DNA from: Aquipuribacter sp051216895
Lineage (GTDB): Bacteria > Actinomycetota > Actinomycetes > Actinomycetales > JBBAYJ01
DNA length: 64,000 nucleotides
Direction: 5' to 3'
Assembly (NCBI RefSeq): GCF_051216895.1
Contig: NZ_JBPKAO010000002.1
Location: 248,001-312,000, forward strand
The position numbers and the translations under genes are program-made. Positions 1-8,466 of this stretch are shown one piece after another. Under the pieces are notes generated by a model that worked only from the letters and a program-made list of their open reading frames with translations, was not told the DNA's origin and did not search any database. Every line of letters begins with the position of its first letter. The first letter of the stretch is position 1.

Positions 1-679
1 CGGCGGTGTCGACCAGCAGCGCGGTGTGCTCGTCGACCCCCAGCACCCCGACGTCGTCGGGCAGCAGCCGCTCCATGGCGGCGAGCCGGGTCGCCCCCAG
101 GTAGCAGTACCGCGTGTCGTAGCTGCCGCCCTCGGCGTTGTCGAAGTGCGGCACGAGCGCGGCCCGCACACCGGTGACGGCGCCCAGGACGTCGAGCCCG
201 TCGGCCCAGTGCAGGTCCGCGCCGGCCTTGTAGATCTCGTACACCGGCACCGCGTGCGCGCCGATGGTGCAGGCGGCGGCCGACCCCACGACCAGCGTGC
301 CGCCGCGGGTGGTGACGTCGGTCATGGCGGCCGCCACACCCGTGCCGCGCCACTGCCGCAGCGCGTACGTCGGGCTGCCGGGGCCCGCGAACAGCCAGCG
401 GGCCCGGCTCAGCTCGGCCAGCGTGCGCTCGGCCTGCGCGGTCGGCAGGTCCGCGCGCCGCCACCCGGCCACGTCGACCGGGTGCCCGACGCTCTGCCTG
501 AAGTACTGGACGGTCTTGTCGACGAGCTCGTCGGCGTTGTCCTGGAACCCGAAGGTCGTGTCCAGGACCATCGCGGTGCCGTGGGCGTCGCCGGCGAACG
601 TGTCCGCCAGCACCGCCCGGTGGGTGCGGACCATGGTGGGGGCGGTCTCGCCGGACCCCATGACGACCAGTCGGCTCAT
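1..679 (-). CDS. S51/cyanophycinase-like (type 1 glutamine amidotransferase-like) protein, 3' end outside window
   Basis: The first 226 codons are present; the C-terminus lies beyond base 1. The N-terminus has the short motif MGSGETAPTM. A later GSAAAC segment resembles the nucleophile elbow (SAGA) of peptidase S51/PepE-like proteins, with the Ser kept and the following Gly replaced by Ala. A downstream PHFDN segment carries a plausible His. The fold call is by resemblance and the substrate is unknown. From general knowledge, similar domains in actinobacteria occur next to or fused to cysteinyl-tRNA synthetase, which cannot be checked here. The ATG overlaps the stop of the upstream hydrolase (ATGA), so it is the last visible gene of a minus-strand operon. 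Confidence 0.7.
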   Translation of the reverse strand, partial: MSRLVVMGSGETAPTMVRTHRAVLADTFAGDAHGTAMVLDTTFGFQDNADELVDKTVQYFRQSVGHPVDVAGWRRADLPTAQAERTLAELSRARWLFAGPGSPTYALRQWRGTGVAAAMTDVTTRGGTLVVGSAAACTIGAHAVPVYEIYKAGADLHWADGLDVLGAVTGVRAALVPHFDNAEGGSYDTRYCYLGATRLAAMERLLPDDVGVLGVDEHTALLVDTA

Positions 680-1668
680 CGGTGCTCCACGTCGTCGGGT
701 GCGGGCAGGGGGGCGCGTGCGGTGCTCAGCAGGTCGAGCAGGTCGGCGGCCAGGCGCGCCGGGTGCTGCAGGTGCAGGTCGTGGTGCGAGTCGTCGTAGC
801 GCGAGACCCGGGCCCGGGGCAGCCCGGTCGCGGCCTCGTGGACCAGCGCGGAGGCGGGCCCGCTGCCGGCCGGCGCGAGCAGCACCGGGACCGGCACGAG
901 GGGGTAGGCCTCGCGGGGGTCGGCGTCGTACATCGAGCGGAGGATCTGCTCGTGGGCCGCGCGGGGCAGGACGTTGCGGACCGTCCCGTCGTCGTCGGTG
1001 GTCAGGTTGCCGAGCACCGCGGGCAGGGCGTGCGGGCCCCAGGCGGCCAGCAGCGGGCCCAGCCGGTCGACGAGCTGGTCCCAGGTGGTGCCGTCCCACG
1101 TCGGCGGGGCCAACCGGGTCCACAGCTGCTCGAACGGCTCGTCCTGGTCGAAGCGCAGCCAGCCGCCGTCGACCAGGGCCAGGGCGTCGACGGCCGCCCC
1201 CGCTGCCGCGGCCGTGAGGACGACGTTGCCGCCCCACGACTGCCCGACCAGGACGACCGGGCCGGACAGGGTGCCGTCGCCCAGCAGGGCGCTGACGACG
1301 TCGGCGACGTCGGCGGCCGCGGTGCTCGTGCCGTGCGGGCCCGTAGCGCGGTCGGCGCTGCGGCCGTGACCCCGCAGGTCGACGGCGACCGACGTGACGC
1401 CCGCCCGGGCCAGCTCGGCCGCGCAGGCGTCCCACATCCGGGCGTTGGACGCCAGGCCGTGGACCAGGACGGCGCTCCCGGACGACGTCGACGCGGGCCC
1501 GTCCGCCGTCGGGCCGGTGGACCGGTGCACCCTGAGCGCCAGCACCGTGGCGGGGGTGTCGGGGCCCCGCCGGGACGCCACCTCGACGAACCGCTCGTGC
1601 GGCGCGGCGCCCGTCGACCGACCGGTCCGTGCCTGCTCCTGCGTGCCGGTCACCTCGGCGTCGGTCAC
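676..1668 (-). CDS. alpha/beta hydrolase
   Basis: This 330-residue protein has a classical alpha/beta-hydrolase core. It shows an oxyanion-side HGLASN segment, a DLRGHGRS strand-turn and the nucleophile elbow GQSWGG (Ser in GxSxG). Near the end, a His in the DSHHDLHLQHP stretch could complete the triad. It has no signal peptide, so it is probably cytoplasmic. The GTG start at 1668 overlaps the stop of the dehydrogenase upstream (GTGA), and the gene ends in an ATGA overlap with the S51-like gene, so translation is probably coupled along the operon. The substrate cannot be told from sequence; an ester or lactone linked to the sugar-dehydrogenase neighbours is a guess from context. Confidence 0.8.
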   Translation of the reverse strand: MTDAEVTGTQEQARTGRSTGAAPHERFVEVASRRGPDTPATVLALRVHRSTGPTADGPASTSSGSAVLVHGLASNARMWDACAAELARAGVTSVAVDLRGHGRSADRATGPHGTSTAAADVADVVSALLGDGTLSGPVVLVGQSWGGNVVLTAAAAGAAVDALALVDGGWLRFDQDEPFEQLWTRLAPPTWDGTTWDQLVDRLGPLLAAWGPHALPAVLGNLTTDDDGTVRNVLPRAAHEQILRSMYDADPREAYPLVPVPVLLAPAGSGPASALVHEAATGLPRARVSRYDDSHHDLHLQHPARLAADLLDLLSTARAPLPAPDDVEHR

Positions 1669-2798
1669 CCGTGCGCCGCCGGGCCGAGCACCAGCGCGCG
1701 GAAGGCGTCGGTGACGTGGGCGATGTCGAGGCTGTCCTGCGCGGTGGGGAGCCAGACGTCCTCGCCCCGCACCGCCGCCGCGACGGCCTCGACCATCAAC
1801 CGGTACGGGTCGACGGCGGGGAAGTCCTCCCGGGTCCCGCCGCCCTCGACACGACCGGTCCGGCCGTCGACCGGGTGCAGGAACAGCGAGCAGGGCACGT
1901 CCTTGGTCGCGAACGACTCGCCGCCGAGCACCATGGTGGCGCGCTCGCCGTACACCGCGACGAGCTGCTCGGGGCGCGTGCCGATGCCGCAGCGGACCTC
2001 GGCCACCGGCTCGTCCGGAAGACCCGGCGCGGCGCCCGGACCGTCGACCGGAGCAGGGGCGGCGGGTGCTCCCGGGGGTACGACCGCCCCCGACCCCGTG
2101 GCGGCATCTCCGCGGTGGGGCAGGCCGAGCCGCGCCGAGGCCCGGACGTCCACGCCGTCCCGCACCTCGCCCTCGGCGGACAGGACCTCCAGCGGCCCCG
2201 CCTGCAGCGCCCAGCGGGCGGCGTCCACCGCGTAGCAGCCCACGTCGTAGATGCCGCCCCCACCGCGCGTCGGGTCGACGCGGTAGTTGCCGGTGAGGTC
2301 GGCGTCGAAGGAGAACTCCGTCTCGACCCGCACCACGCGCCCGAGCGCCCCGCTGCGGACCAGGTCGACCGCCCGCAGGGTCCGCGGGTGCCAGCGGTAC
2401 CACCACGCCTCGACCAGCAGCCGGTCGGCCGCGGCCGCGGCGTCGGTCATCCGGCGGACCTGGGCGGCGTCCAGGCCCAGCGGCTTCTCGCACAGCACGT
2501 GCTTGCCCGCCTCGAGCGCGGCGACCGTCCACCGCTCGTGCAGGTCGTTGCTGAGGGCGACGTAGACGACGTCGACGGTCTCGTCGGCCAGGACGGCCGC
2601 GTAGTCGTCGTAGGCCCGCCCGGCCGGTTCCAGCGCCGCCGCCCGCTGCTGCGAGCGGGCCGCGACGGCCTGCAGGTGCGCGCCGTCGGCCGCGTGGACC
2701 GCCGGGGCCAGCGCCCCGGTCGCGATGCCGCCCGCGCCCAGGAACCCGAACCCGGTGCTCCCGGTGCGACCTGGGTCCGACCGGCTCGTCGTGCTCAC
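1665..2798 (-). CDS. Gfo/Idh/MocA-family oxidoreductase
   Basis: A 377-residue NAD(P)-dependent sugar or polyol dehydrogenase-like protein. An N-terminal Rossmann motif (GFLGAGGIATG) begins near residue 18. The family EKP motif sits at residues 104-106 and a GGGGIYDVGCY segment near 180, as in Gfo/Idh/MocA enzymes acting on sugars or inositols. Residues about 228-264 are an Ala/Gly/Pro-rich stretch inserted where relatives usually run straight from strand to strand, probably a flexible surface loop. The GTG start overlaps the stop of the ThuA-Gfo/Idh fusion gene, so two dehydrogenases of the same superfamily are translated in tandem. The substrate is not identifiable. Confidence 0.85.
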   Translation of the reverse strand: MSTTSRSDPGRTGSTGFGFLGAGGIATGALAPAVHAADGAHLQAVAARSQQRAAALEPAGRAYDDYAAVLADETVDVVYVALSNDLHERWTVAALEAGKHVLCEKPLGLDAAQVRRMTDAAAAADRLLVEAWWYRWHPRTLRAVDLVRSGALGRVVRVETEFSFDADLTGNYRVDPTRGGGGIYDVGCYAVDAARWALQAGPLEVLSAEGEVRDGVDVRASARLGLPHRGDAATGSGAVVPPGAPAAPAPVDGPGAAPGLPDEPVAEVRCGIGTRPEQLVAVYGERATMVLGGESFATKDVPCSLFLHPVDGRTGRVEGGGTREDFPAVDPYRLMVEAVAAAVRGEDVWLPTAQDSLDIAHVTDAFRALVLGPAAHG

Positions 2799-4495
2799 CG
2801 CGGCACCACCGGTCGGCCGCCGTCCAGCGCGGAGGCCGTCGCGGCCTCCATCACCGACAGCACCCGGCGGCTCGTGGCCCCGGTGACCGACATCGGCAGG
2901 CCCAGCAGGAGGTGGTCGGCCAGCTCGCGGTGGAACGGGTGCGGGGCCGACGCCGGGGTGGCGAGGCGGGTCACGGAGCCGTCGCCGTCGAACAGCTCCA
3001 GCACCGGGGGGGAGTCCGCCGGGGCCAGGACGTCCTCGGACAGCGTGCCGACCTCGTTGCGGGCGATCACGCGCTCCGTGCGCCAGGACCCGACGATCGC
3101 GGCCTCGGTGCCCAGCACGTACCAGCGGGGCTTGAGCGCGGCCGCCAGGTCGGAGTGGACGAACTCCGCCTCGGCCCCGTCGTCGAAGCGCAGCAGGACG
3201 CGGGAGTGGTCGGCGTTGGTGACGTCGAACCAGCGGCGCTTGTGGGTCGTCGCGCTGACGTGCTGCACCGGCGCGGGCACCAGGTCCAGGACCTGGTCCA
3301 GGACGTGGGCGCCCCAGTCGTAGAACGCCCCGCCGGAGGCACCGGCGTCGGAGTGCCACAGGTTGCACGGGTGGCCGTAGCCGCCCACGAAGGTCTCCAG
3401 GTGGAACACCTCGCCGAGCCGCCCGGCCAGCACCGCGCGACGGACGGCCTGGTGGTCGGGGTCCCACCGGCGGTTCTGGTAGACCACGGCCAGCAGCCCC
3501 GCCGCATCGGCCTCGGCCAGCACGGCGTCGGCCTCCTCCGTGCGGATCGCGAACGGCTTCTCGACCACGACGTGCTTGCCGGCCCGCAGCGCCCGCAGCG
3601 CCCACTCCGCGTGCGTGTCCGGCGGGGTGGACACGACCACCAGGTCGACGTCCGGGTCCTCGATCAGCGACTCGGGGTCGGTGGTGCCGCGCAGCCCGGG
3701 GGAGACGGCCTGGGCGGCGTCCACCCGGGAGCCGTTGCGGTCGCAGACCAGCTCCAGGGACAGCCCGCTGACCGCCCGGAAGGCGGCGGCGTGCTCGTGG
3801 CCGATCGCGCCGTAGCCGAGCAGCCCCGCCCGGACCACGGGGCGGACGACCGCGGTGCGGGGCAGGTCCGCCAGGAGCAGGGCCAGCAGCCGCCGGCTGG
3901 TCGGGGCGGACACCGACGCCGGGGTGGTGCCGAGGGTCCAGGCCAGCACGTCGCCGCGACGGGCCAGCACGGGGTGCACCGCCAGGCCCAGGGAGGCCGT
4001 CAGCAGCACCCGGACGTCGTCGGCGACCTTGTCGACCACGAGCACCCGGTCGGACACGTGGACGTGCTCGCCCAGGTGCGCCCCCGAGCCGTGGCTGTGG
4101 TCGCTGAGCCGGTCCGCGAGCGGGCCCGCGTCGTGCCCGGCGCGGACCCGGACGTCGTGCTGCGGGCTGGCCGTGGCGGTCAGCAGCCCGGTGTGCTCGT
4201 GCCAGACGCCGTCGGTGTCCGCGTGCAGCGTCGGACCCAGCAGCAGCAGCGGGGCCCCGACGCCGAGCAGCTGCCCGACCAGGGCCGGGCGGCTGGGTCG
4301 GTCGGTGACCACGAGGACCGCGTCCGGGCGGACGTCGGCGTCGTCGCGACGCTGGTCGGGACCAGCGGTGCCCCCGACGTCACCCAGGTCTCCGCCCAGG
4401 TCGGCACGCAGGCTGCGGAACGCCGCAGCGAGCCGGTCGTCGTCGAGGTCGATGTGCCAGAGCAGCCGTGGCCGCCCGGATCCGGTGGTGCTCAC
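2795..4495 (-). CDS. ThuA-like domain fused to Gfo/Idh/MocA oxidoreductase
   Basis: This 566-residue protein has two parts. Residues 1 to about 220 resemble ThuA (trehalose-utilisation, glutamine-amidotransferase-like) domains: an alternating beta/alpha start (RLLWHIDLDD), LLLLGPTLH, HEHTGLL and a WTLG ending. From residue 224 a full Gfo/Idh/MocA dehydrogenase follows, with GLLGYGAIG for NAD(P), EKPF for the catalytic Lys region and SGGAFYDWGAHVLD. ThuA and Gfo/Idh proteins are often encoded side by side in sugar-utilisation loci; here they are one chain with no internal stop. The GTG start is chosen because TAGGTT lies exactly 7 bases upstream. The fusion call is firm; the substrate is unknown. 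Confidence 0.8.
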   Translation of the reverse strand: MSTTGSGRPRLLWHIDLDDDRLAAAFRSLRADLGGDLGDVGGTAGPDQRRDDADVRPDAVLVVTDRPSRPALVGQLLGVGAPLLLLGPTLHADTDGVWHEHTGLLTATASPQHDVRVRAGHDAGPLADRLSDHSHGSGAHLGEHVHVSDRVLVVDKVADDVRVLLTASLGLAVHPVLARRGDVLAWTLGTTPASVSAPTSRRLLALLLADLPRTAVVRPVVRAGLLGYGAIGHEHAAAFRAVSGLSLELVCDRNGSRVDAAQAVSPGLRGTTDPESLIEDPDVDLVVVSTPPDTHAEWALRALRAGKHVVVEKPFAIRTEEADAVLAEADAAGLLAVVYQNRRWDPDHQAVRRAVLAGRLGEVFHLETFVGGYGHPCNLWHSDAGASGGAFYDWGAHVLDQVLDLVPAPVQHVSATTHKRRWFDVTNADHSRVLLRFDDGAEAEFVHSDLAAALKPRWYVLGTEAAIVGSWRTERVIARNEVGTLSEDVLAPADSPPVLELFDGDGSVTRLATPASAPHPFHRELADHLLLGLPMSVTGATSRRVLSVMEAATASALDGGRPVVPR

Positions 4496-4502
4496 GGGGA
4501 CC

Positions 4503-4508
4503 AACCTA
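4503..4508 (-). promoter_or_regulatory. -10 element of ThuA-Gfo/Idh gene
   Basis: TAGGTT ends 7 bases before GTG 4495. It contains the TAG stop codon of the upstream flavoprotein gene, so the promoter is built into the end of that gene. No Shine-Dalgarno sequence precedes the start, consistent with a leaderless mRNA. Confidence 0.5.
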
Positions 4509-6041
4509 CGAGACGGGGTGGCCCACCCGCTCGGCCAGGTCCAGAGCAGCGGGTGTGATGGCCTCCGACCAGGACGGGAACGCCCGGACGTGCTCGGCCA
4601 GCAGGGACACGTCCAGCCCCGCCGTGACCGCGAGGGCCAGCTCGCCGCCCCAGGAGTCGGCGTGCGGGCCGACGACGGCTGCGCCGAGCAGCCGCCCGTC
4701 CGTGTCGGCCACCAGGCGCAGCCCGGCCGGTCCGGCCGCCGTCGAGCCCGCCGCAAGCCCCACCCGCTCGACGAACGCCCGGGCCGTCTCCGTGACGTCC
4801 TGGTGGGCGGTGAGCACGTCGTGACCGGCGTCCCGGGCGTCCTGCTCCGACAGCCCGACCGAGAACACCGGCGGCTCGGTGTACACCGCCCGGGGGATGC
4901 CGGCGTCGCGGCGCCGGACGTCCCGACCGGCCAGCTGCGACAGCACGACCCGCGCGTGGTGGTTGGCGGTGTGGGTGTAGGGCGCCAGGGCCGTGACGTC
5001 GCCCACGGCGACGACGCCGTCGACCGGGTGGCCGTCGGCGTCCAGGGCCCGGCACCGGTCGTCGACCGCCACCGCGCCGTCGGCCAGCGAGACGTCCAGC
5101 AGCTCCAGACCCAGGCCGGCGACGTTCGGGCGTCGCCCCGTCACCACCAGCACCCGGTCGACGACCAGGTGCTCCTCGACCTCGGTCCGGGCGCCGTCGC
5201 CACCGCCGTCGTCACCGCGGTCGTCGTCGCCGTCCCGTCGCAACGTCGCCCGGACGCCCCCGTCGACCTGCTCGACCCGCACCAGGCTCGTCCCGGCGCG
5301 CACGTCGACGCCCGCGCGGGCCAGGTGCTCCGCCAGCGTCTCGCCCACCCAGGGGTCCTCCCGGGGGAGCAGGTGCGGCGACGTCTCGACCACCGTCACG
5401 GCCACCCCGAAGGACGCGTAGACCTGCGACAGCTCGCAGCCGACCGCCCCGCCGCCGAGCACCAGCAGGCGCTCGGGCAGGTCCGGGCTGGTCAGGGCCT
5501 CGTCGGAGGTCCAGGTCGGCACGTCGGCCAGGCCGGGCAGGTCCGGCACCACGGGGGCCGAGCCCGTGCCGACGACCAGGGACGTACCCCAGCGCAGCGT
5601 CCGGGCCCCGCCGCCCTCGCCGCTCCCGTCGCCCGCCAGGTCGACCTGCACCGTGCCGGGCCCGCTCACCCGGCCCCGGCCCCGGACCAGGGTGACCCCG
5701 GCCTCGAGCAGGTCCTCGGCCTTGGCGGAGTCGTCCAGGTGGTCGGCCGCCTCGTCCCGCCCGGCGACCGCGTCGCGCCACGCGGCCGTCAGGTCGGTGC
5801 CGTCGCGACGGGCGCGGGTGGCGGCGAGCAGCAGCACCTTGCTGGGCACGCACGCCAGGAACGGGCACTCCCCGCCCACCAGGCGCGACTCGACCGCGGC
5901 GACCCGCAGCCCGCGTCGGGCGGCGGTCGAGGCGACGTACTCACCGCCGGAGCCGGTGCCGAGCACGACGAGGTCGAACTCCTCGGCGTCGGGGCGGGGG
6001 TGGTCGGCTGCGGGGGACGAGGACGAGGCGGGGTCAGGCAT
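4506..6041 (-). CDS. FAD-dependent pyridine nucleotide-disulfide oxidoreductase (mercuric reductase/Lpd-like)
   Basis: A 511-residue class I flavoprotein. The FAD-binding motif VVLGTGSGGEY is near the N-terminus, the central NAD(P)-binding VLGGGAVGCEL is near residue 200, and VDGVVAVGDVT marks the second FAD contact. A dimerisation domain with PPVFSVGLSE closes the protein. The redox segment reads GGECPFLACVPSK: two Cys spaced CxxxxC as in lipoamide dehydrogenase and mercuric reductase, but with PFLA between them. The physiological substrate is uncertain. ATG 6041 is preferred over GTG 6047 because CAGGCT lies 7 bases upstream of the ATG. A short charged, Gly-rich loop (DGDDDRGDDGGGDG) interrupts the NAD domain. 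Confidence 0.85.
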   Translation of the reverse strand: MPDPASSSSPAADHPRPDAEEFDLVVLGTGSGGEYVASTAARRGLRVAAVESRLVGGECPFLACVPSKVLLLAATRARRDGTDLTAAWRDAVAGRDEAADHLDDSAKAEDLLEAGVTLVRGRGRVSGPGTVQVDLAGDGSGEGGGARTLRWGTSLVVGTGSAPVVPDLPGLADVPTWTSDEALTSPDLPERLLVLGGGAVGCELSQVYASFGVAVTVVETSPHLLPREDPWVGETLAEHLARAGVDVRAGTSLVRVEQVDGGVRATLRRDGDDDRGDDGGGDGARTEVEEHLVVDRVLVVTGRRPNVAGLGLELLDVSLADGAVAVDDRCRALDADGHPVDGVVAVGDVTALAPYTHTANHHARVVLSQLAGRDVRRRDAGIPRAVYTEPPVFSVGLSEQDARDAGHDVLTAHQDVTETARAFVERVGLAAGSTAAGPAGLRLVADTDGRLLGAAVVGPHADSWGGELALAVTAGLDVSLLAEHVRAFPSWSEAITPAALDLAERVGHPVS

Positions 6042-6048
6042 GGTCACC

Positions 6049-6054
6049 AGCCTG
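6049..6054 (-). promoter_or_regulatory. -10 element of flavoprotein gene
   Basis: CAGGCT is followed by 7 bases and then ATG 6041, the same spacing as at many other starts in this window. It lies in the 23-base gap after galK and suggests transcription independent of the galactose operon. Confidence 0.4.
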
Positions 6055-6064
6055 CCCCCGGCGC

Positions 6065-7294
6065 TCAGGCCACGCGACCGGCAGCCGCCGACGCCGTGAC
6101 GGGCAGCAGCCCGGGAGCGGTGAACCCCGCGGCCAGGAACGCCTCGTGCACGGCCGCTCCGACCGCCTCGGCCGTGCCGTCGGTGCAGAGCACCACGGCC
6201 GAGCCGCCGAACCCGCCGCCGGTCATCCGGGCGCCGAGCGCACCCGCGTCCACCGACGCCTCGACCACCAGGTCCAGCTCGGCCACCGAGATCCGGAAGT
6301 CGTCGCGCATCGAGGCGTGCGAGGCCAGCAGCAGCGGCCCGGTCGCGGCCAGGTCGCCCGCGCGCAGCAGGGCCGCCACCCGGTGGACCCGGTCGGTCTC
6401 GCTGACCACGTGGCGCACGACGCGGCGCAGCTCGTCGTCACCGAGGCGGCTGGTGGCCGCCTCGAGGTCGTCGGGACCCAGGTCCGCCAGCCGGTCCAGC
6501 CCCAGGTCCGCGGCGGCCCGCTCGCACGCGGCCCGGCGCCCGCCGTAGCGGCCGTCGACGAGGGCGTGGTGGGCGCGGGTGTCCACGACGAGCAGCTCGG
6601 CCTGGCCGGCCTCGCCCGTCGGCAGCGGCACGTGCTCGGCGTCGAAGGTGCGGCAGTCCAGCAGCAGCGCGTGCCCGGCCCGGGCCCGCAGCACCACGGC
6701 CTGGTCCATCCCGCCGGTCGGGGCCCCGGCGAACTCGTTCTCCGCCCGCACGCAGGCCGCGGCCAGCACCCGGCGGCCGGCCTCGTCGGCGGCGTCGGCC
6801 CCCGGCAGGCCCAGCAGGTCGGCGACGGCCACGGCCACCCCGCAGGTGAGCGAGGCCGAGGACGACAGCCCGGCGCCCACCGGCACCCGACCGTCGACGA
6901 CGACGTCGAACCCGGGCAGGTCGCCGCCGGGTCCCCGGCCCAGCGCCCACAGCACGCCCGCGGCGTAGCCGGCCCAGCCGGGCACGGCCCCGGGGACCAG
7001 GTCGGCCACGGAGCCCTCCCAGACGGCGTCGTCCTGCGCGGACACCAGGCGCAGGACGCCGTCGTCGCGACGACGCGCGGCCACCAGGCCGCGGTGGGCG
7101 ATGGCCAGCGGCAGCACGGGTCCGCCGTTGTAGTCCAGGTGCTCCCCGACCAGGTTGACCCGGCCCGGTGCGGCCCAGACGCCCTCGGGACAGGTGCCGG
7201 TGACGCGCTCGAAGGCCGCCGTCACGTCGGTGAGGTGCGAGTGCTCCTGCGCCGGGGGCACCAGGTCCGGGCCCGGCCCCGGTCGCCCCGTCAC
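6065..7294 (-). CDS. galK: galactokinase
   Basis: Galactokinase phosphorylates alpha-D-galactose to galactose-1-phosphate with ATP, the first committed Leloir step. The 409-residue protein carries the galactokinase signature GRVNLVGEHLDYN at residues 44-56. It has the GHMP-kinase ATP loop (VPVGAGLSSSASL, around 140), the substrate segment GAPTGGMDQ, and the C-terminal GHMP motif GGGFGGSAVV. Length is normal for the family. The GTG start shares GTGA with the galT stop, so the two are translationally coupled. It is the last gene of the beta-galactosidase/regulator/galT/galK operon. No UDP-galactose 4-epimerase gene is present in the window. Confidence 0.97.
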   Translation of the reverse strand: MTGRPGPGPDLVPPAQEHSHLTDVTAAFERVTGTCPEGVWAAPGRVNLVGEHLDYNGGPVLPLAIAHRGLVAARRRDDGVLRLVSAQDDAVWEGSVADLVPGAVPGWAGYAAGVLWALGRGPGGDLPGFDVVVDGRVPVGAGLSSSASLTCGVAVAVADLLGLPGADAADEAGRRVLAAACVRAENEFAGAPTGGMDQAVVLRARAGHALLLDCRTFDAEHVPLPTGEAGQAELLVVDTRAHHALVDGRYGGRRAACERAAADLGLDRLADLGPDDLEAATSRLGDDELRRVVRHVVSETDRVHRVAALLRAGDLAATGPLLLASHASMRDDFRISVAELDLVVEASVDAGALGARMTGGGFGGSAVVLCTDGTAEAVGAAVHEAFLAAGFTAPGLLPVTASAAAGRVA

Positions 7295-8466
7295 GGCTGG
7301 ACCACGGCGCCGGCGAACGCCGACGGCAGCCGGCGGATCCGGTCGGCGATCCGCTCGGGGGTGGTGTCGGAGACCCAGGCGCCCTGCCCGGACTCCGAGC
7401 CCGCGAGGAACTTGAGCTTGCCCGCGTCCCGCAGCACCGAGAACACCTGCAGGTGCAACCGGGGGAGGGCGGCGCGCTCGCCGTCGCGCTCCGGCCCGAC
7501 CGGTGCCGCGAACCAGCCCGCGATGTAGGGCAGCGTGATGGCCTCGCCGTCGGGACCGGTGAAGAACCGGTCGAGGCGACCCAGCAGGTCGGGGTAGAGG
7601 TGGGCCAGCTCGTCGCGCTCGGCGTCGTCCAGCTCGGCCAGGTCCAGCACGTGCCGGTGGGGCACCAGGTGCACCTCGACGGGCCAACGGGCCGCCGCGG
7701 GCACGAACCCGGTCCAGTGCTCGCCGCGCACGACCACGCGCCGTCCGCTCGAGACCTCGGCCGCCAGCACGTCGCCGAGCAGGTCGCGCCCGGTGCGGGC
7801 GTGGTGCGCGCCGGCCTGGGCGGTGTGCTGGGCCGTGCGGGCCGGGACGTAGGGGTAGGCGTAGACCTGCCCGTGCGGGTGGGCCAGCGTCACGCCGATC
7901 TCGCGGCCGCGGTTCTCGAAGCAGAACACGGACCGGACGTGGGGCAGGCGCGACAGCTCGGACGTGCGGTCGGCCCAGGCCTCGACGACCGTCCGGGCCC
8001 GGGCCGGTGACAGCCCGGCGAAGGACGCGTCGTGCTCGCTGGTGAAGCAGACCACCTCGCACCGGCCCGCCGCCGCGCGCTCCGGCCAGACCTCCTCGCC
8101 GTCGACCAGGGAGTCCGGCTGCTCGTCGCGGGTGCTCAGCGACGGGAAACGGTTCTCGAACACGACCACGTCGTAGTCCGCGGCCGGGATCTCGGTCGCG
8201 GCGCTGCCCGTGGCCCCGGGGGCCGTCGGGCACAGCGGGCAGAGCTCGCGCGGGGGCAGGTGGGTGCGGTTCATCCGGTGCGAGGCCATCGGGACCCACT
8301 CGCCGGTCAACGGGTCGCGGCGCATCCGGGAGCCACCGCTGGCGGCGGGCAGGTCCCGGGTGTCGGTCCCGGGTCGCGGTGTGCCGGACAGCCACGGCTC
8401 GGTGTCGTCGTAGTAGAAGAGGTCGCGCCCGTCGGCCAGCGTGATGCGGCTGCGGTGGACCGTCAT
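7291..8466 (-). CDS. galT: galactose-1-phosphate uridylyltransferase
   Basis: This enzyme transfers UMP from UDP-glucose to galactose-1-phosphate. The 391-residue protein has the zinc-binding CPLC pair at residues 76-79 and the catalytic HPHGQ motif at 196-200, whose second His forms the uridylyl-enzyme. Later conserved blocks include VEVHLVPHRH. It is slightly longer than enterobacterial GalT because of an N-terminal extension of about 45 residues, usual for actinobacteria. The ATG overlaps the stop of the DeoR-type regulator (ATGA), and the gene overlaps galK downstream. Confidence 0.96.
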   Translation of the reverse strand: MTVHRSRITLADGRDLFYYDDTEPWLSGTPRPGTDTRDLPAASGGSRMRRDPLTGEWVPMASHRMNRTHLPPRELCPLCPTAPGATGSAATEIPAADYDVVVFENRFPSLSTRDEQPDSLVDGEEVWPERAAAGRCEVVCFTSEHDASFAGLSPARARTVVEAWADRTSELSRLPHVRSVFCFENRGREIGVTLAHPHGQVYAYPYVPARTAQHTAQAGAHHARTGRDLLGDVLAAEVSSGRRVVVRGEHWTGFVPAAARWPVEVHLVPHRHVLDLAELDDAERDELAHLYPDLLGRLDRFFTGPDGEAITLPYIAGWFAAPVGPERDGERAALPRLHLQVFSVLRDAGKLKFLAGSESGQGAWVSDTTPERIADRIRRLPSAFAGAVVQP

